Assembly: GCA_963678675.1 (NCBI GenBank)
Contig: OY783195.1
Location: 26,275,385-26,339,384 of the forward strand
Origin: Xiphydria camelus
Taxonomy: Eukaryota; Arthropoda; Insecta; Hymenoptera; Xiphydriidae
DNA: 64,000 nt
Reading direction: 5' to 3'
The notes below the pieces were generated by a model. The model saw only the letters and a list, made by a program, of their open reading frames with translations. It ran no database searches and was not told the origin of the DNA. Below, piece after piece: positions 21,481 through 33,139 of the stretch; positions within the stretch are counted from its first letter, which is position 1; every line of letters starts with the position of its first letter. Made by a program: the position numbers and the translations under genes.

Positions 21481-22735
21481 AAAAACCGAACTGGACGTAT
21501 AGTCGAAACAGTGCCGTGCGAGCGCTCGAAATTCCCCCGTCATCGCGACGCCGTTACATAAATTTCCGAAAGTCCCTTTGAAAATTCGACGAGCCGCGGT
21601 GCATCGCCGTTGACATTCATTGTCCGTCGTTACATCACCGTACGTCTCATTCCTCGCCGAAGTTGCGCAAGAGAGCGACATCGGACGTAACGCTGATAGG
21701 GACGATAAACAATCGCAAGATGCACTTCCGACTGGCGGATTATGCCGTTGTCCTCTCGTCGTTATCATGCGATACACTCGCCGGAGTCTCTATACATAGA
21801 GGCGTCTCGGGGATACGCGTGGCATCACAATTGACGTCCACTTCTGCAGATCATGATCGATCTCCTGGAGACATTTGAAGCTTCCCAAATGTACCGATCG
21901 CGTGTGCGATTCCAGTTTTTTTTCCGAGATAAACGTCAATCCATTCTTCACGATTGATAAAAGAGGCTTCGAAAAAAGCGTTCGAAGAAAACATTCGAAT
22001 TTTGCAAGCTTCCCCGACGATATGATATATCGCTCACCGTCTAATGGCACCGCGCGATAGCGATCGCGATCTACCGGTAGCGATAAGACGATCATAAATT
22101 ATTCCTACGGCGATTCCGATTTATCGGGGAATTATTAATGTAGCCGGTGACGGCTAATGCACCGCATCGATCTTCCGCGTCACGCGCGAGAGAGAGAGAG
22201 ACACTCGAGACGCGAAGCAAGCGAGGAAGAGAGGGTGAGAGACGCGTTTGAGATTTTGCAAAATTCTCCGACTCGCGCCGCGTATAATGACACGTCTCAG
22301 CCGATTGCAATTTAAAGCGTATTAGAGACACCGTAAATTGCACGCTGATTCGACGTCCCGTCCGCTCTTATGCACCTTCCAATTAAAATGATCTCCGTCA
22401 TTTATCGTTCCTCGTCGAGAGCTTCGCGTGATTCCAGTTTTCCAGAGAGACAGACTCACGTTTACCGGTTTTTCGCGGCGGAGGAAGAAAAAAATCGCGG
22501 AAAACACGTCCGCGACGCGCGTATTCGAAGTTTTGCAAAATCTCGGGCTATCGCGCGGCACGTTACGTACATACGCGAGTATAGCATCGCCTAATGATAT
22601 GTTACCTATACCGTATCCAACAGATAATCTAAAACGCATTGCAACTCTTGGTTGGTCAAGACTACTACGTAGTTCTTTTTTTACAAATGATTTATTATAC
22701 GTACCTCGTATGTTTTTTGTTACCTATTATAAACA
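21481..22735. other. Intergenic, CpG-rich, no gene recognised
   Basis: Many short open frames on both strands with no domain. A GA run at about 22188-22200. Confidence 0.3.
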
Positions 22736-22817
22736 ATTCGACGGGTGCAAATAGTAACATCGTAACTCGATTTTGCCTTCTTGTGAGTTACGATGTCACT
22801 ATTTGCACCCGTCGAAT
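22736..22817. repeat. 82-bp near-perfect hairpin
   Basis: 33-bp arms (ATTCGACGGGTGCAAATAGT ...) with one mismatch and a 16-nt loop. Either a very small MITE or a small-RNA precursor-like hairpin. Confidence 0.7.
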
Positions 22818-22819
22818 CG

Positions 22820-23374
22820 CCACCATCGAAAGTCCCATCACGTCACCACTAAATTCAATCGTAGTCAAAAATCTCTACATTTTTTGTTCAGTCCGCAGCG
22901 TTTAATTTTACCGAGAAGAAAAGAATCGCCGAGGCGCGCTTAATATCTTACGAAGCTCTGCGACGAATCGAATCCCTATCAAGAAAGTGTTATAGATTCT
23001 CATAGAGAAAATTTGTAAAAATCCCATAGAATCCCCATGGGAATTTGATGTGCTCTTGACACAGCGATTCCAGATACTTACTGATCAAAATTTGAGGGGG
23101 AAGAATAAGAATGTATTGAATTCCATGTGTATCTCTGTAGAGACAAATAAAATTGTGTAAGATTCTATTAATAATTACAAATAAAACGGCGTATACAGGT
23201 CTTTGTTATTTCCGTGGGATTTTACTTGTTTTTGCGGATACACATAAAATTCGATAAGTCCCTAGCTATCATCTCAGTTACGCATAGAATCCAATAAATT
23301 TTTATTCGTTATTCTCAAACTCTTCTGGTGGATATCAGGAATAGTGTGGTTAGGTAAACGATTTTTTTATTGAT
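22820..23374. other. Intergenic, nothing recognised
   Basis: AT-rich, no supported ORF. Confidence 0.3.
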
Positions 23375-23640
23375 AATTCGACAAATTTGGACAAAATGAC
23401 TTACCGTGTATTTCTTCATTTTTTATTTTCGGCCTCAGTTAAGCCGGAAAACAATATTTAAAGTTGCAACATAAGCATAAGTGCGTCGTCTCTCATTGCT
23501 CTTCGATGACGTTATAACTCAGTAGAGAGAGACGCACTTATAACTTTGAGAATAATAATTTGTTCTCGAATATTTTCTTCTTCGTGTGATATTAAATTGA
23601 ATTTAAAAATATGCCAATTTTTTTTAAATCGAATGCCGTA
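23375..23640 (-). repeat. Dispersed repeat family H2, copy 2
   Basis: Contains ATAAGTGCGTCGTCTCTC and the inverted GAGAGAGACGCACTTAT around a loop with CGATGACGTTATAACTC. Flanked by TTTTCGGCCTCAGTTAAGCCGG and GATATTAAATTGAATTTAAA, matching copy 1 in reverse orientation. Confidence 0.6.
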
Positions 23641-25291
23641 TTGCTGCGTCAAAAGCACATCAGATTCCCTTAGAAATTGTCTATGGGAACCTATGAGATT
23701 TTTTCAACAGGGATCGCCACGAACCGACGCAATGCATTCGTGTCTCGATTGAACGCAAAGCGATGATTCACAGTCCGCCGCGGTCATTAGCAATGCTCGA
23801 TTTGTCGCGCGAGAAATCGGTTCGCGGGTGCGTCGTATGGTATTCGTAAGACCGATGGGAGAGAGGGGTCGCGCGAGGTCGAAACGTTTCCGGAAAAGGG
23901 AAAGGACTAGAATCGAATGTCGTCGGATGCGAGAGGCTTTTCGCGTCGATCTTCTTTCGAAAAGGAGAAAGCGTCAACGCGACGTTTACGTATCTACACG
24001 AGCATCGCGAACGAGAGATCGCGGTGGAAAATGAGTCACGCGATGGCTCGGCGATTTTAATTTCTTTCGAGTATCGCGTGGACGCTGCTGCGATCTCGCG
24101 CCGCCAAAAATTCGGCGCGCGTACACTTTCAACGCGCGAGCGAGTATAATCGGGCGGGAGAAGCCTTGATCTACAATTCTTTAATTGCCCTACGCACCGC
24201 GGTTACGTTCGGAGAATTCACCTTTGTCGCCTTACTCCCCCCTCCGCCGTGAATACACCTACCGACGCGCGTATAATCGTCGCATGAATGGACCACCTGT
24301 TGCACACTCGACCGCGGCGACACTTGGTCACAATCGTACACGAGATAGGTGTATACGTATGTGTAGCACCGAATGGGCGAAGGATATCTTTAATCAACCT
24401 CGTTCATTACTCGTGTTAATGTACTCGCGCCTAGCGGTCGTCGTATCCGGGACAAAATTATGCGGCCTCTCTCGTTCCACACGTTCCAATTTTGAAAATT
24501 CTCGCGACAATCCACGGAGTCGCTCTCCCCGCGTGCTCGCGTCGTTACACTGGAAGAGAAATTTCGTGGAATCGACTAAACGTTTATTTGTACACATTGC
24601 TAGATAAATATTTTATTGCCTCGAGTAATGTTATTTACTCCAACAAAATGTTTCATCGGCTCAAGTTGCGTTTATCGTTTATCGTTTGCGTGTCAAGTTC
24701 ATCGAGAGAGAGATATTTTGTTGGGATAAATAAATATTTCTCGAGCCGATAAAGTATTTAGTTGGTAATATGCAAATAAACGTTAAGTTGGGATTCCACT
24801 GAATTTTTTCTCTCAATGTGTAGATGTTCCAACTTCTGCCGTCGTCGTACCTATAGAAAATAAATTCTTCGTCATTAAAACCGTCGAGTCCGATTTCTCT
24901 CGACGCTTATCACGCGTATAGCCGAGAAAGCTCTATCATCCAGAGGAGCAGGGACACGGAAGGCTTTAGCATTTGCGCGGCGACGTTTTCTTCGGCAGTC
25001 CGCGTGTTTGAAGCTGAAATCGCGAAGCACGGCGAGAAACGGTCGAATCGAAAATCACTCGTTCGAGCGAATCTGAAAAATTCCAGCGAATAAACAGCTC
25101 GTCAAATTCGTCAGCTTCCGCCGTGTCTCGGCAATTAGACGAGCTCCCAACGACAACGCGCAATTGGCGCGTCTCGAATTGTTTGATGTGCAATTAGCGG
25201 CGAACAATTAAAATGTATCTACCAACCGCTCATTTCTTACTAGATCCATGCAATTACGTATGAGCACGTGTGTACACGTGGATACGAAGCG
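23641..25291. other. Intergenic, CpG-rich, no gene recognised
   Basis: Several open frames of 60-140 codons with Arg/Ser-rich composition overlap on both strands; none shows a family motif or plausible splice pattern. Confidence 0.3.
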
Positions 25292-26195
25292 CCCAGATAG
25301 ACTTGTATGATCGTACAAACATACAAACTACAATAATTGATTGTTCTAAAGTTCACGTTTATTTTGCCGAATGAGTTTAGAAAAATAATTATCCTTCAAA
25401 AATTGTTAATTTTCCGATTGGAACCGATCCAACGCCATCCGACAGGAAATTTTATTGGCTTTCAGAATATTGCTGTTCACTTTTGCCGATTTCCTCACCG
25501 TTTTTGAGATATTTGCGAAAAACTGAAAAGTTGCAGGTGTAAACTGTGCTCAAGGGGGTTGTAAAGGGTAGTGGGGGTGGGTTTTTGTAAACCAAATGTA
25601 GACAGTATTTTCCGCCTTATTTTGAAGCATACATATACAACATTTCATCTAGATCGGATAAAAACTGTGGATTTTTATAAAGAATATACAAATGTACACA
25701 CATCCATTTATATATTATATAGATTTATGATATAATGAACGAATGCTTAGCATTTTATTTATATTAGTTTGAAATCGTTTAATAACACAAATGTGTGTGC
25801 GAGAGGATGAGAAGCCATGGGGTCTAAGTAGAAAAACGAGCTTTCCGAGGTAATCCACATTAAAGTATTTTTGTTCTTTAAAAATACCTTTGTGCCTCAA
25901 GTGTATAAGCTGTATGAATTATTCATGAATAATTCATTGTATTGTATCAATTGTATCAATGAATAATTCATACAGCTTATACACTTGAGGCAAAGGTATT
26001 TTTAAAGAACAAAAATACTTTAATGTGGATTATCTCGGAAAACTTGTTTTTTTACTTAGACCCATTTGGCTTCTCATCCCCTCAAATATGCTTGCTCAAT
26101 GATGACTCATAGAGCGCACAGCCTTGATGCATTTAATAAGTTAATACTAATTAACTAAAGTTGCTATACGATTTACGTACTTTTGTCTACCTGGG
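25292..26195. mobile_element. CCCAGATAG-family element, copy 2, with nested insertions
   Basis: The left end CCCAGATAGACTTGTATGAT and right end GTCTACCTGGG. Both ends align to the other copies, but the interior (about 25415-26090) is replaced by later sequence including a 281-bp palindrome. Confidence 0.65.
25803..26083. mobile_element. Palindromic MITE nested in CCCAGATAG copy 2
   Basis: Arms of about 125 bp (GAGGATGAGAAGCC ... TATAAGCTGTATGAATTATTC) are inverted copies around TCATTGTATTGTATCAATTGTATC. Confidence 0.75.
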
Positions 26196-26755
26196 TATTC
26201 AACGCGTAATGAGATTTCAACGCGATAATTCGATCGCTCGTTTTTTCCATTCGAAACTGGGATATCGGTGTAGTGACGAGATCTCATTCTTTTTTTCCCC
26301 TCGCTTCCACTTGTCCAGCGTTTGAGTGCCACTCCGATTTACATACTCGTGTCAATATGACGCAGTCGGAGAATAATGGAAGAGCGCGCGGAGTTGTCGG
26401 TGAATTTTTATGACGGGTTGTTGGAAAAGCCTAGACTCCGTAGATCTGAATTTCTCGCCGCGACTACTCGTTCGTTTCTAGATTGCTTCGAGGAAGAAAA
26501 TGCTTGGTGAGGAAATATCGAAGACAATAGGTACTTGGATCGGCAAATTATTTTTCTCGGTGTAACATTTTTCCCTGAGCTGCACTGGCTGTACCGAGCG
26601 CATCTATAGTATACATGCTTCGTTATACCTTTACGTGGATAAAAGATAGAGATACACTCGATGCAGTCAGTGAAGCCCAAAGAAAGACGCTATTAGAAAA
26701 ATTTAAAAATTTCGATTGTTGACCAAATTTTAATCCCAAAGAAATAAAAGTACAC

Positions 26756-27163
26756 TGACAAGAGAAAAGTGGGTCGTAAAATCAACCATAATTGCAAGGT
26801 TGATTTTTCCTGGTTGCTAGCACCATATTTATGGTTCGATAGATCATGAATACAGTCGAAATAACTTTCGTTGCATGATTATTGACAACGGGATTGTAGT
26901 TTATGATAGCCAGATACCATGGTTGAATTATCCACAAAAGTAGGTCAATAATATTACCGCATGGTAGTATCAACTATATAAAAAGAGGTTGGGGACATCA
27001 ATTGAACATGCTGCAAGTTGACCTGGTTGCAGTAATCCTGATCTCACGTTACAATAACCAGAATCTCACAGGTGAAAATCACTATGGAATTGTGACTGTC
27101 GCCAAAATCGACCACGATTTCTGGTTAAATTGTGGTTCTTTCAACCAGAATTTTCTCCGAGCG
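26756..27163. repeat. Probable inverted-repeat element with CAACCAG/GGTTG internal motifs
   Basis: The left end CACTGACAAGAGAAAAGTG..AAATCAACC and a diverged inverted right side (GACCACGATTTCTGGTT..AACCAGAATTTTCTC). Low similarity, so the boundaries are rough. Confidence 0.35.
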
Positions 27164-27229
27164 CATATATTCTCAATTAAGTGGCTCAGTGCCATTCTTG
27201 CCTAAACCCCAAAGTACCTGCGGAGCATT

Positions 27230-28200
27230 TTGAAATATCGCGATTGCCCTCTTCGCGCGGAAGGCCGATCGCCGCGATATCTCTCGATCCGATCGTCTAA
27301 TCAGAAGCGGAAGTCCCTCGAGGGCCCGGCGAATTAGCATATACGTACATATACGGAGCGCGCGCGCGCGCGCTCTCGCCGCGTCGAACGACTTGTCTCT
27401 CGGCCCGTCGATCGGGCGGAAACGACTTCCTGGTCCTTGAGATCCGCTTCCTGATATCTTCCGGTGAGTTACGCCGCGTCGCGTCGCCCTCTAGTCACAC
27501 TCGATACCAATGGCAAGGCCTCGGAGAAAGGCCTCCGCGCGCGCGCGCGCGCCCCACTGAAATTTGGACGTCTCGATCGTTCGCGCGAACGATCGACGAG
27601 ATTTCACGCTGCGGCACCTCGCGCGACGGCACTTCTCTGCTCCGTTTTATTTTTGTTCGCCAAAATTCAATTTTTCTCGCTTCGTGTACGCAATAAAAAT
27701 ACTTCGATGACGTCAAAACACGCGCGGCGGGGGCCGGAGGCACTCTTTCGAAACGAGAAGATCCTTCCGAGAGAGAGCGCAACGAGTGTGCGGGATGTAA
27801 TTAAACGTTCGGCTCGTCTCGCGCGCATTACCGCACTCGAGGCGCTCCGAGGTCCTTCGAGGATTTTCCTTGCATTTAAAAGAGGCGAACGCCTTGGACG
27901 AGATTCTTTTTTTTCTTCTTCTCCCCCGTTCACAAACGCCCATATAAACTCGCGACGGGGAAGAGAAGAGGCCGCCGTAGGTCGTGCGCGCGCGAAGGCG
28001 AGATTAGAGCGGGCGCTTTTACATCGACGCGTACAGCATCGGAAGGAACGTTCGAGAGGTCTCGCGCGCGCGCGAGGAAACGCGGCTGTCCCTCGGCGCC
28101 TTTTCTTTCCGCGCGGCGAAAGGGGGACGAGACGTTCCGCGCGCGGAAAATTATTTCCTCGAAGTGTGCTTCGCGAAATACGCGAAGATGTGCAATTTTG
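27230..28200. other. CpG island-like block, no gene recognised
   Basis: Contains (CG)n runs at about 27358-27373 and 27537-27552. A 245-codon plus frame (27464-28201) and opposite minus frames are open because of composition; the peptide is Arg-rich and lacks a known domain. Confidence 0.45.
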
Positions 28201-28229
28201 AACTTAGTCGACCCGGCCTGAACACTGGA

Positions 28230-28364
28230 ATCGCTGTTATCTCGCTACCGGTGAACTTTTGACCTGTGGTTGTATAATGCTTTTTTGAAGGTCACATTTT
28301 TATCTACAATAAAGCTCTGTATCGACATGGGAGAAAAGTTCACGGGTAACGAGATAATCGCGAT
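28230..28364. repeat. Dispersed hairpin repeat family H1, copy B
   Basis: The clearest copy: left arm ATCGCTGTTATCTCGCTACC..GTGAACTTTT and right arm AAAAGTTCACGGGTAACGAGATAATCGCGAT, with TTTTTTGAAGGTCACATTTTT in the centre. Confidence 0.65.
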
Positions 28365-28385
28365 TCGAGTTTTTTTTTCTTGACG

Positions 28386-28649
28386 CACTGAGAAAAATTA
28401 TTTGGTCAATTTCATCGAAATCCCGGAGATGATGACCAAACGGTTTGGCGAAAGATGGATCCTTCATTCGTTTGGTTAAACTGATCAATTTTTAGTTAGA
28501 ATGACTAAACGTTTGTTTGGAATAACTAAACATTTGATTAGAGTAACTAGACATTCTGTTCAGCTGACCAGTATTCTGATTAGAATAACTAAACACGTTT
28601 GACTGGATGCATTTTATTATTTTAACCTATGTAATTACTTTTCTCAGTG
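28386..28649 (+). mobile_element. CACTGAG-family MITE, copy 1
   Basis: The ends CACTGAGAAAAATTAT and an inverted AATTACTTTTCTCAGTG. The interior has tandem units of the type AGAATAACTAAACATTTG. Full-length relatives lie at 34539-34798 (same orientation) and 32043-32306 (reverse). Confidence 0.75.
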
Positions 28650-28868
28650 TGAGTATGAGCTTAAAATCGAACGATATTTAATATCCGCCTGATTTTCTCG
28701 AAGAAAAACTCATTTTTCCCCCACAAAGTTATCTCGGAGAGTGCAGAAACGAGCGATTTGAACGACAGGATGGATGAAGAGGGGAAGAGGGAGGGGGAGA
28801 ATGCAATTTAACCGAAATGATCGCATCTTGAGCAATTTAATCAAACTCTGCCCGTATCGGCCTCGATA

Positions 28869-29128
28869 CACAGAGAAAAAGAATTAGGTAGTTGGATCTA
28901 CTAAAAATGACTCGCGGTGTCGCGAGCAATTATTTATTTACATCAATTAAATAACATTTTCATATTAATTAAATATATCTTTCTTTTAATTACATACTAT
29001 TCCACATAATTGTAAGGAAAATATATTTATTTGATGTCATTCAAAAATTTAATTGTGAAAAATAAATAATTACTTGTGCGACCCAGCAAGTAATTTTTAG
29101 TAGATCCAATCAATTCTTTTTCTCTGTG
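28869..29128. mobile_element. MITE with CACAGAGAAAAAGAATT ends
   Basis: About 45-bp inverted ends (CACAGAGAAAAAGAATT ... GATCTACTAAAAATTACT) bound a 260-bp AT-rich non-coding unit. Confidence 0.75.
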
Positions 29129-29129
29129 T

Positions 29130-29660
29130 ACGTAATCGCGCGCCCGCACACCTATACCAACCGATACACATGTGCATGTGGGGTAGCGCCCAGCCTTGTC
29201 GTCGAGATCAATCGGACGTCATTTTGCAACCTGCAAGCGACTGCACGATAGGCACGGCCGTCCCGCGGACACGAGTACACGTAACAATCCGCGCTCTCCG
29301 CTGGAGAGAGACACCGTATATCCCATATACAATGCGATTATAAATTAGCCCAGCGACATTCGACTCGGATCAATGCGGATTTGCATCGGAGCGCTGCGAT
29401 CCCGTACACGCGTATGACGGGTTAAAGCTCCACTATTAAAGAGATTGACGTAATATCGATTTACCGTCGTTCCTCCGTTTCGGAGGATCGTATAATGAGC
29501 GTATATATGCGAACAAGGCCTGTAAAGTACGGCGGTTCTCCTTCGTCTCTCCCCGTTTGATTAATACGGTCCATATCCAGTTTCGATAACGCGCGACGCG
29601 CGGTATAAATCGCTCGCACCTTCGCTTACTTTGTACACGCGATGTGTGTACGTTTACGCT
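29130..29660. other. Intergenic, nothing recognised
   Basis: No supported ORF or repeat boundary. Confidence 0.3.
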
Positions 29661-29664
29661 GCAA

Positions 29665-30255
29665 GGCAAAAAATTAATCGTAGCATTTGCAAAGTTTGCG
29701 GTAAATTTCGAGACAAGGCCAGTCAATTGTTACGATAACTATGATTTTAGTAAAAATTACAGCAATGCTTGCAAATTCTAAAAGTTTTACTACGCGGAAA
29801 AAAATTTATGGTAAATTTCGGGACACGACCAATTTCTTGTAATGATAACTACAATTTTAGTAAAAATTATAGTAAAACTTGTAGAAGTCTCAAGCGTCTG
29901 CTGTAATTTTTATTAAAATTGTAGTTATCGTAACAATAAATTGGCCTTGCCCGCATTTTACCACAAACTTTGTAAATGTTATAATTTATTTTGTTCCTCT
30001 ACTTCCTTTCTTTTTGACATACGAACGTACAGAAATATATACATATAGGATTTATTCTGCAATAGAGAGAATGGTTCATTAAGTATTTAAAACTTTGATT
30101 TCAGGTTTGCATACGAAAACTTAAGGCACTTTAAGTCGTTATTCCAGCTGTGGGCTCTATTTTATTAAAATTGTAGTTATTATAAAAATAAATTGGCCTT
30201 GTTCCGGACTTTACCACAAACTTTGTTGATGTTACGATTTATTTTTTTCCGTGCG
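29665..30255. mobile_element. Compound inverted-repeat element, GGTAAATTTCG family (copy 1)
   Basis: Contains several copies in both orientations of GATAACTACAATTTTAGTAAAAATTA and of GGTAAATTTCGGGACA.GGCC, with CGGAAAAAAAT-type ends. It looks like two or three overlapping insertions of one family. A single simpler copy is at 40663-40903. Confidence 0.55.
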
Positions 30256-30299
30256 GAAGGAATAATTGTTGGTACCAAAAAAATATTTTCTTCGATAAA

Positions 30300-30870
30300 A
30301 AACATGATATAATTGCAGGATCGAACCGTGGTTTTCTCTGTGCACGAAACTATTTGACAGGCTCGAATAACTGTTTTCTTCGCGCAGGTAGAATTTCTTG
30401 AATTCTAGTATTCTTCAATCAAAGAAATCTATTTTCCGACCAAGAATCTGTATTTTTAAAAATGTTTAAGATCGTATGTTCTTGGTTGAAGAAATATGTT
30501 TTTCAGACGCAATTATTTTTCTCAGTGTACGTGAGAGGTGCGATCAACAATAGTAGAAATGATATAAGTGCGGTTTTTTTGCGCATTGATGGATTACGTG
30601 TATCTACACGCGACGCGAAGAAGTCCTCGCGGGGATCCTTGGAGGGCTTCTGGGTAAACGGGCTCGCGGCGACGCCGCGATAAAAGGACGCGGGAGGAAA
30701 AAAGGAGCGAGAAAAACAAATTAACACCCGAAGCCTCCTTATAAGCGATCGCTCTAGGTCTCGCGCGCACCGCCGCGGATATCGTCCGAGCCAAACAAGA
30801 TAGAGGCGTGACTAGAAGCACATGTCCTTTGCCAAATCTGATGTCACTTTCTTCGGGTACAAAGTTATAG
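30300..30870. other. Intergenic, nothing recognised
   Basis: AT-rich then CpG-rich from 30600. Open frames here lack motifs. Confidence 0.3.
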
Positions 30871-30877
30871 TGTGGTA

Positions 30878-31163
30878 CACGGAAAAAAATGATTTTGCAG
30901 TTTTAAAGAAAACTAGGTTTTCTTGCCATCGTGACAAAAATATTATCTGCGGCAGCAAAAGATATGTAAAATAGGTAATAGTCAAAATATTTACCGAGAC
31001 AACAAAGTATATTTTTACCGAAAAAAATTTCACCGTGATTCTAGCTTTATTTGCCATTATTGAACTTATACTTTGCTGCTGCAGATAATATTTCTGTCGT
31101 GGTAGCAAAAAGTTCCCAGCGAACCAAATTTTGCTAAAACTGCAAAATCATGTTATTTTTCCG
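30878..31163. mobile_element. MITE with CACGGAAAAAAATGATTTTGCAG ends
   Basis: Imperfect inverted ends around GATTTTGCAGTTTTA, plus internal inverted ATAATATTT...GCTGC blocks, bound about 286 bp with no coding capacity. Confidence 0.6.
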
Positions 31164-31199
31164 CAAAAAAAAATGTGATAGATTTTGTTTTCTCTGTGC

Positions 31200-32008
31200 A
31201 CGGTGCCATGCGGTGACTGAGGTATAGAGTATAGTGTGCCATGCCCTGCACCCCGAGAAACACTTCCATCTCCTTTGCCCGATCCAGTTCATCGTACGTC
31301 TCGACATTGACGATTCTCGAGTCGCGTGAGCGATCGATTCGTCGATGGCTTTTCGCTTGGCGCGTGTATCGTCGTCGAGAGGTATGAAAAGGACAGAAGA
31401 GTAGCTACAGCGTTCTTAAAACTCGCTCTCTTTCTCACCTCCGCATTCGGGTCGCGCGTGGGCGCGGGTGATCCTCACTCGGGTACCGCGACGCCGCCGG
31501 GGCGCGGCCGCGCGCGCTTCGGAAAAGTCGAATCGCCGCTCGAGGCCGAAGAGGGAATAGAGCGCGGGAGTCGCGCTCGTTCGAATTCATATCCTACCGC
31601 CGTGCGAGGGAGGGAGGTCGATACTATCTCGAAGGTTGCCGCGTGCATTATATAGCGATCACGATTTTCGCCCGGCGAGAGATCCAGTCTCCCTCGGGAC
31701 GCGCGAGTTGATGTTGTGATACGGTGGAGGAGTTTCACAAGTGGCTGCGCTCTGCTCCTGCGTCACGGCTGGCGCTCGTCGCCGATGTCGGCGCAGCATC
31801 CGAGAGGAGCCTGCCCGTGACAACGCTCCTTTTGATTATGCATCGCGCTCGATGTGCTATTTATAGAGACGCCGAATTCGTCCCGAGAATATCGCGAGCG
31901 CAAACCTCTGGATCCGGAGGACACCGCGCTGCGAACGATTGTCGTCTCCACTGTTTTCCAGGCGGGATTATAGCATTACCTTCCACTCCAGTGGATCCAC
32001 TATAGGCG
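31200..32008. other. CpG-rich block, no gene recognised
   Basis: Overlapping compositional open frames on both strands; no domain or splice pattern I can support. Confidence 0.35.
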
Positions 32009-32634
32009 CCCAGATAAATTCTTGTGATCGTCACGACATTCACACTCTGAGAAAAATAATTAGATTGGAATGAGACAAAACGCATCTAGTTAAACGTGTT
32101 TAGTTATTCCGACCAAAATACTGGTCAGTTGAACCAAAGGTCAAGTTATTTTAATCAAATGTTTAGCTATTCCAACCAAAGTTTTAGTTGTTCTAACGAA
32201 AAATTGGTTAGTTTAACCGAACAGATGGAGGATCCATATTTGACCAAAGGGTTTGGTCATTATCTCCAGTATTTCGATTAAATTAATTAAATTACTTTCC
32301 TGGGTGTACAAATTACAATAATTGAGTTTTCTAAAGTCTTTGTTCGTTTTGTCGTATGACTTTGAAAAAATAACTATTCTTAAATAAATTATTAAATTTA
32401 CATTACAATGTGATTCGAATTAACCTCTATATTGATCGTAGCAAAATATTTATAAAATATTGTGCTTACATTGAGTACACGTTTAGTATTTTATTCGTAT
32501 TATTGGGAAATTATTTCATATCACAAAGATATGCTCGCTTACTGACGACTCATAGAGCGCGCAACCTTCATGCATCAGATGAGCCAATACTATCTAAAGT
32601 TGTTGTACAATTTACGTACATTTGTCTATCCGGG
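32009..32634. mobile_element. CCCAGATAG-family element, copy 3, interrupted by a CACTGAG-family MITE
   Basis: The ends CCCAGATAAATT and TTTGTCTATCCGGG. The interior TACAATAATTGAGTTTTCTA and CGACTCATAGAGCGCGCAAC blocks match the other copies in reverse. It is split by the MITE at 32043-32306. Confidence 0.7.
32043..32306 (-). mobile_element. CACTGAG-family MITE, copy 2 (nested)
   Basis: Reverse-orientation homologue of 28386-28649, including the GTTAGTTTAACCGAACAGATG and CAAATGTTTAGCTATTCC blocks. It interrupts the CCCAGATAG-family copy 3. Confidence 0.75.
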
Positions 32635-32734
32635 CGCCTTTCTTCGTCATTTTCTCGATAAGCGTTACGCGCGAATTCGTCGCTGCGGTCGCGATTAACG
32701 ATGCTATACGTTAATCGTCTCGTCTGAGTAGCTA

Positions 32735-32927
32735 CCCAGTCAACGCAATCCAAAAAGTCATCTTGAAGTCATCCGTAGGCAGTCTGATGTCTCACTTGTT
32801 GCAAACTTTGATTTCACGTTATCCAAAAGACGACTGCTGGATAACTCGAAATCTGAGTTATCAAAAAGTGAGACATCGCACTGCCTACGGATGACTAAAG
32901 ACAGTTTTCTGGCTTGTGCTGTCTGGG
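32735..32927. mobile_element. CCCAGACA-family MITE, copy 1
   Basis: The ends CCCAGTCAACGCAATCC and GGCTTGTGCTGTCTGGG, with subterminal inverted CATCCGTAGGCAGT. A full copy at 56061-56253 and an interrupted copy spanning 57068-58375 share the blocks GATTTCACGTTATCC and GATGACT. Confidence 0.7.
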
Positions 32928-32973
32928 TACCGCGGAAATCGAGCGACTCCAGGATGACGGCGCGATACGAAGT

Positions 32974-33102
32974 GGCGATTATCTCCTCAACTGCGAACTT
33001 TGCGCAACAATTGTATTGACCTTTTTTGAAGATCGTTTCTTGGACTACAAAAGAGTTCTATTTCGATATAGACGAAAAGTTCCTACTTACAGAGATAATG
33101 GC
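32974..33102. repeat. Dispersed hairpin repeat family H1, copy C
   Basis: GGCGATTATCTCCTCAACTG..GAACTTT and the inverted AAAAGTTCCTACTTACAGAGATAATGGC surround CTTTTTTGAAGATC. Same layout as copies A and B, more diverged. Confidence 0.5.
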
Positions 33103-33139
33103 AATTTTATATCACTTTTTCGCGAAACTCTTCGAATAC

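Noticed and set aside
27464..28201. 245-codon plus-strand open frame
   Set aside because: Lies in a CG-dense block with open frames on both strands; the peptide is Arg/Ala-rich low complexity with no domain or splice context.
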